The notes under the pieces are model-generated. The model made no database searches. It was not told the origin of the DNA and was given only the letters and a program-made list of their open reading frames with translations. Of a DNA stretch of 64,000 nucleotides, positions 62,569 through 64,000 are shown in pieces. The DNA lies in assembly GCF_007341385.1 (NCBI RefSeq), contig NZ_VJYD01000015.1:56561-120560 (forward strand), written 5' to 3'. The stretch comes from Flavobacterium daemonense. Its GTDB lineage: Bacteria; Bacteroidota; Bacteroidia; Flavobacteriales; Flavobacteriaceae. Position 1 is the first letter of the stretch; each line of letters opens with the position of its first letter. The translations under genes were made by a program, and so were the position numbers.

Positions 62569-63291
62569 ATGTTCAGGATATTTTTTTCAGTGTTGATATT
62601 TATTTATTCAACGACTTTTTCTCAAAATAATTCAACTATTGAAGGGAAAATTTTGAGTAAAATAATAATTGATGATACTATTCATTTTAGTGCTGGAATA
62701 TACCATAGGGGCTATTATGAAAATTATGATTTAAGTTCAGAATTAAAAAAAAATAATTTCATTCTTAAATCAGACTTTACTTACCCGCATATGTATGTAT
62801 TAAATCTAAATAGTGAAAAAAATAAAATATTATTCAGAGCAGGAGTGTACTTTATAGATAGTTATACAAAAAATATTCAATTAGATTCCTTATATGGCGT
62901 TAAACTATTAGATGGTCCAACAAATTTAGAATACAAAAACAAATTTTTACCATATATTTTAAAGGGTATAAAAAGTAATTTTTATATTTTTCGTTCGAAA
63001 GAAGGAGACAAATTTGATAACAGATTATTCAATTATACAAAAAACAACCCAAGTTCGTATGTTGCGCTATGGTTTCTAATAGACAGAATAAGTAGTGAAG
63101 GCTATAAAGAGGTGTATGAAAAAATATTGAGTCAATTTTCTTTCGATGTTAGAAATGGCCAGCTTTGGAAAACTGCAAATGCTGAATTTTTGGATTTAAG
63201 AAACAAAAGCAAAGCATATCTAGATTTTGATCCTAAAAGCATTGATTTAAAAAGCACAGATTTCAAATTACAAAATTCTCAAGTTTACTAG
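62569..63291 (+). pseudogene. Truncated TlpA paralogue lacking the thioredoxin domain
   Basis: The 240-residue product has a signal peptide (FIYSTTFSQ) and aligns along its whole length with the N-domain of the protein at 56928-57992: YPHMYVLNLNSEKNKILFRA, KFDNRLFNYTKNNPSSYVALWF and YEKILSQFSFDVRNGQLWK. It ends LKLQNSQVY-like (FKLQNSQVY), exactly where the paralogue begins its thioredoxin strand TLIDFWFSRC. No thioredoxin remains are found in the next 700 bases. So it is either a decayed gene or a free-standing N-domain with a binding role. Confidence 0.7.
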
Positions 63292-63935
63292 TGAATTCTG
63301 AAAGCCAATAGCTTTGGAATTTACAAGATAATACCTAAGCTTTTAGTCACAAAAAGATATCAACTCTCTACATTAATCTGCTCCTCTATCTATACCGTCA
63401 AAGGTGAGGATATACAAACAAAAACTGGAAAAAAAAATAAGATTTAGTTTTTAATTTGAACTCTGCGTTAAGTCAGCACATCGACACATTTTTAAAACTT
63501 TTACATACTATGATTCATTTGTACTGATTGACTAATTAATCTTATTTATTGATTATAAATCTAAGGTTTCTAAGCGGTTTGGATGTCCTGTTGAGTGACC
63601 TCTACGTTACAAAATCCAAATCATTTTATGCAAGATTTAAAGAAATTGGCTTATTTTCAAGTAGATTTGTAAGATAATTATTGTAGTATTTATATAGGAA
63701 GCGGTTTGTATGTATCGTAGGGGTTAAATGTTAAAAAATGTTAATTCGACTAGCTATAATTTCGATATTAAAGTTTTGGTATTAAATTTTAGCTACATTT
63801 TTTGAACATAAAAATCAAAGGTATTACCAGTAAATTTAGATAATAATTCTTAATACTTCTCCATCAAAATCTGTTTATGATGTGTAAAAAAATCTCTTCT
63901 TTTTGTGTACTGTGGTATTACAGTGCAAATTCCAG
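63292..63935. other. Gene-free right flank
   Basis: Apart from the short repeat at 63332, no gene, hairpin or coding remains were seen. The sequence is AT-rich and many frames are closed. Confidence 0.5.
63332..63367 (+). repeat. Imperfect 36-base repeat, right copy
   Basis: Starts TACCTAAGCTTTTAGT and ends CAACTCT; partner of 40211-40246 in the same orientation. It begins 40 bases after the truncated TlpA gene. Confidence 0.4.
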
Positions 63936-64000
63936 TGATATTGACCACCCAATTCCAATTTAAAGTGACCACCTGATTCCAATTCAAAATGACCACCTAA
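63936..64000. mobile_element. Probable IS21-family element terminus with 24-base spaced repeats
   Basis: TGACCACC occurs at 63942, 63966 and 63990, each pair 24 bases apart and separated by related ATTCCAATT(T/C)AAA spacers. Arrays of this kind are found at the ends of IS21-type elements (transposase binding sites). The transposase genes would lie beyond the window, so the call is provisional. Confidence 0.5.

Overview
The window reads as a chromosomal segment of a low-GC Bacteroidota member, most likely Flavobacterium or a close relative. Evidence: a type IX secretion (T9SS) type B C-terminal sorting domain, three outer-membrane beta-barrel proteins with carboxypeptidase-like N-domains, a GLPGLI protein, Bacteroidota-type TAnnTTTG promoter boxes, and the general AT-richness. 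No rRNA, complete tRNA or CRISPR array was seen.

Left part (1-13.7 kb). The 3' part of a giant repeat adhesin lies at the left edge. Leftward genes follow: a lipoprotein, a quinone/electrophile detoxification group (ring-cleaving dioxygenase, cupin, carboxylesterase, small acetyltransferase, chloroperoxidase-type hydrolase), and a stress group (acidic protein, DUF421, DUF892 ferritin-like protein, large KatE catalase). The dioxygenase and the chloroperoxidase-like gene share a palindromic operator placed at identical spacing before a TAnnTTTG box. A small EamA protein closes this part.

Middle part (13.8-38.8 kb). A seven-gene rightward run encodes an outer-membrane barrel protein, a beta-propeller protein, a TolC/adaptor/RND efflux system, a PAP2 phosphatase and a family 9 glycosyltransferase. 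Facing it are a barrel receptor, a PepSY-like protein and a histidine kinase/response regulator pair. Next come a PAP2 phosphatase overlapping an EptA-like phosphoethanolamine transferase (lipid A remodelling), a GH35 beta-galactosidase, and a GLPGLI protein with a third barrel receptor.

Right part (about 39-64 kb). This is an accessory region bordered on the left by a broken IS3-family element, a tRNA 3'-end-like fragment and degraded sequence, and on the right by IS21-like terminal repeats. It holds a compound RiPP (ribosomally made, modified peptide) locus. An eleven-gene leftward operon runs from a class I lanthipeptide precursor through LanC, an S41 protease, a split LanB dehydratase (N-terminal and C-terminal proteins), a C39-peptidase ABC exporter, an HlyD adaptor, a GT2 glycosyltransferase, a second divergent LanB C-domain-like protein, a second glycosyltransferase-like protein and a thioredoxin-fold membrane protein. 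Rightward, behind an XRE regulator, lie two identical double-glycine peptide genes in a 436-bp tandem duplication, a TlpA-type thioredoxin and a C39-like/VKOR/thioredoxin fusion. A DUF2264 protein and a truncated TlpA paralogue follow.

Proposed working model (inference). LanB (split) dehydrates Ser/Thr and LanC closes thioether rings on the single precursor. The glycosyltransferases may decorate it. The C39 exporter cuts leaders after GG and exports both peptide types. The VKOR/thioredoxin proteins set cysteine redox state outside the cytoplasm. The VKOR-less paralogue with a broken CxxC motif, the extra LanB C-like protein and the glycosyltransferases are the least conventional parts. No immunity gene was recognised.
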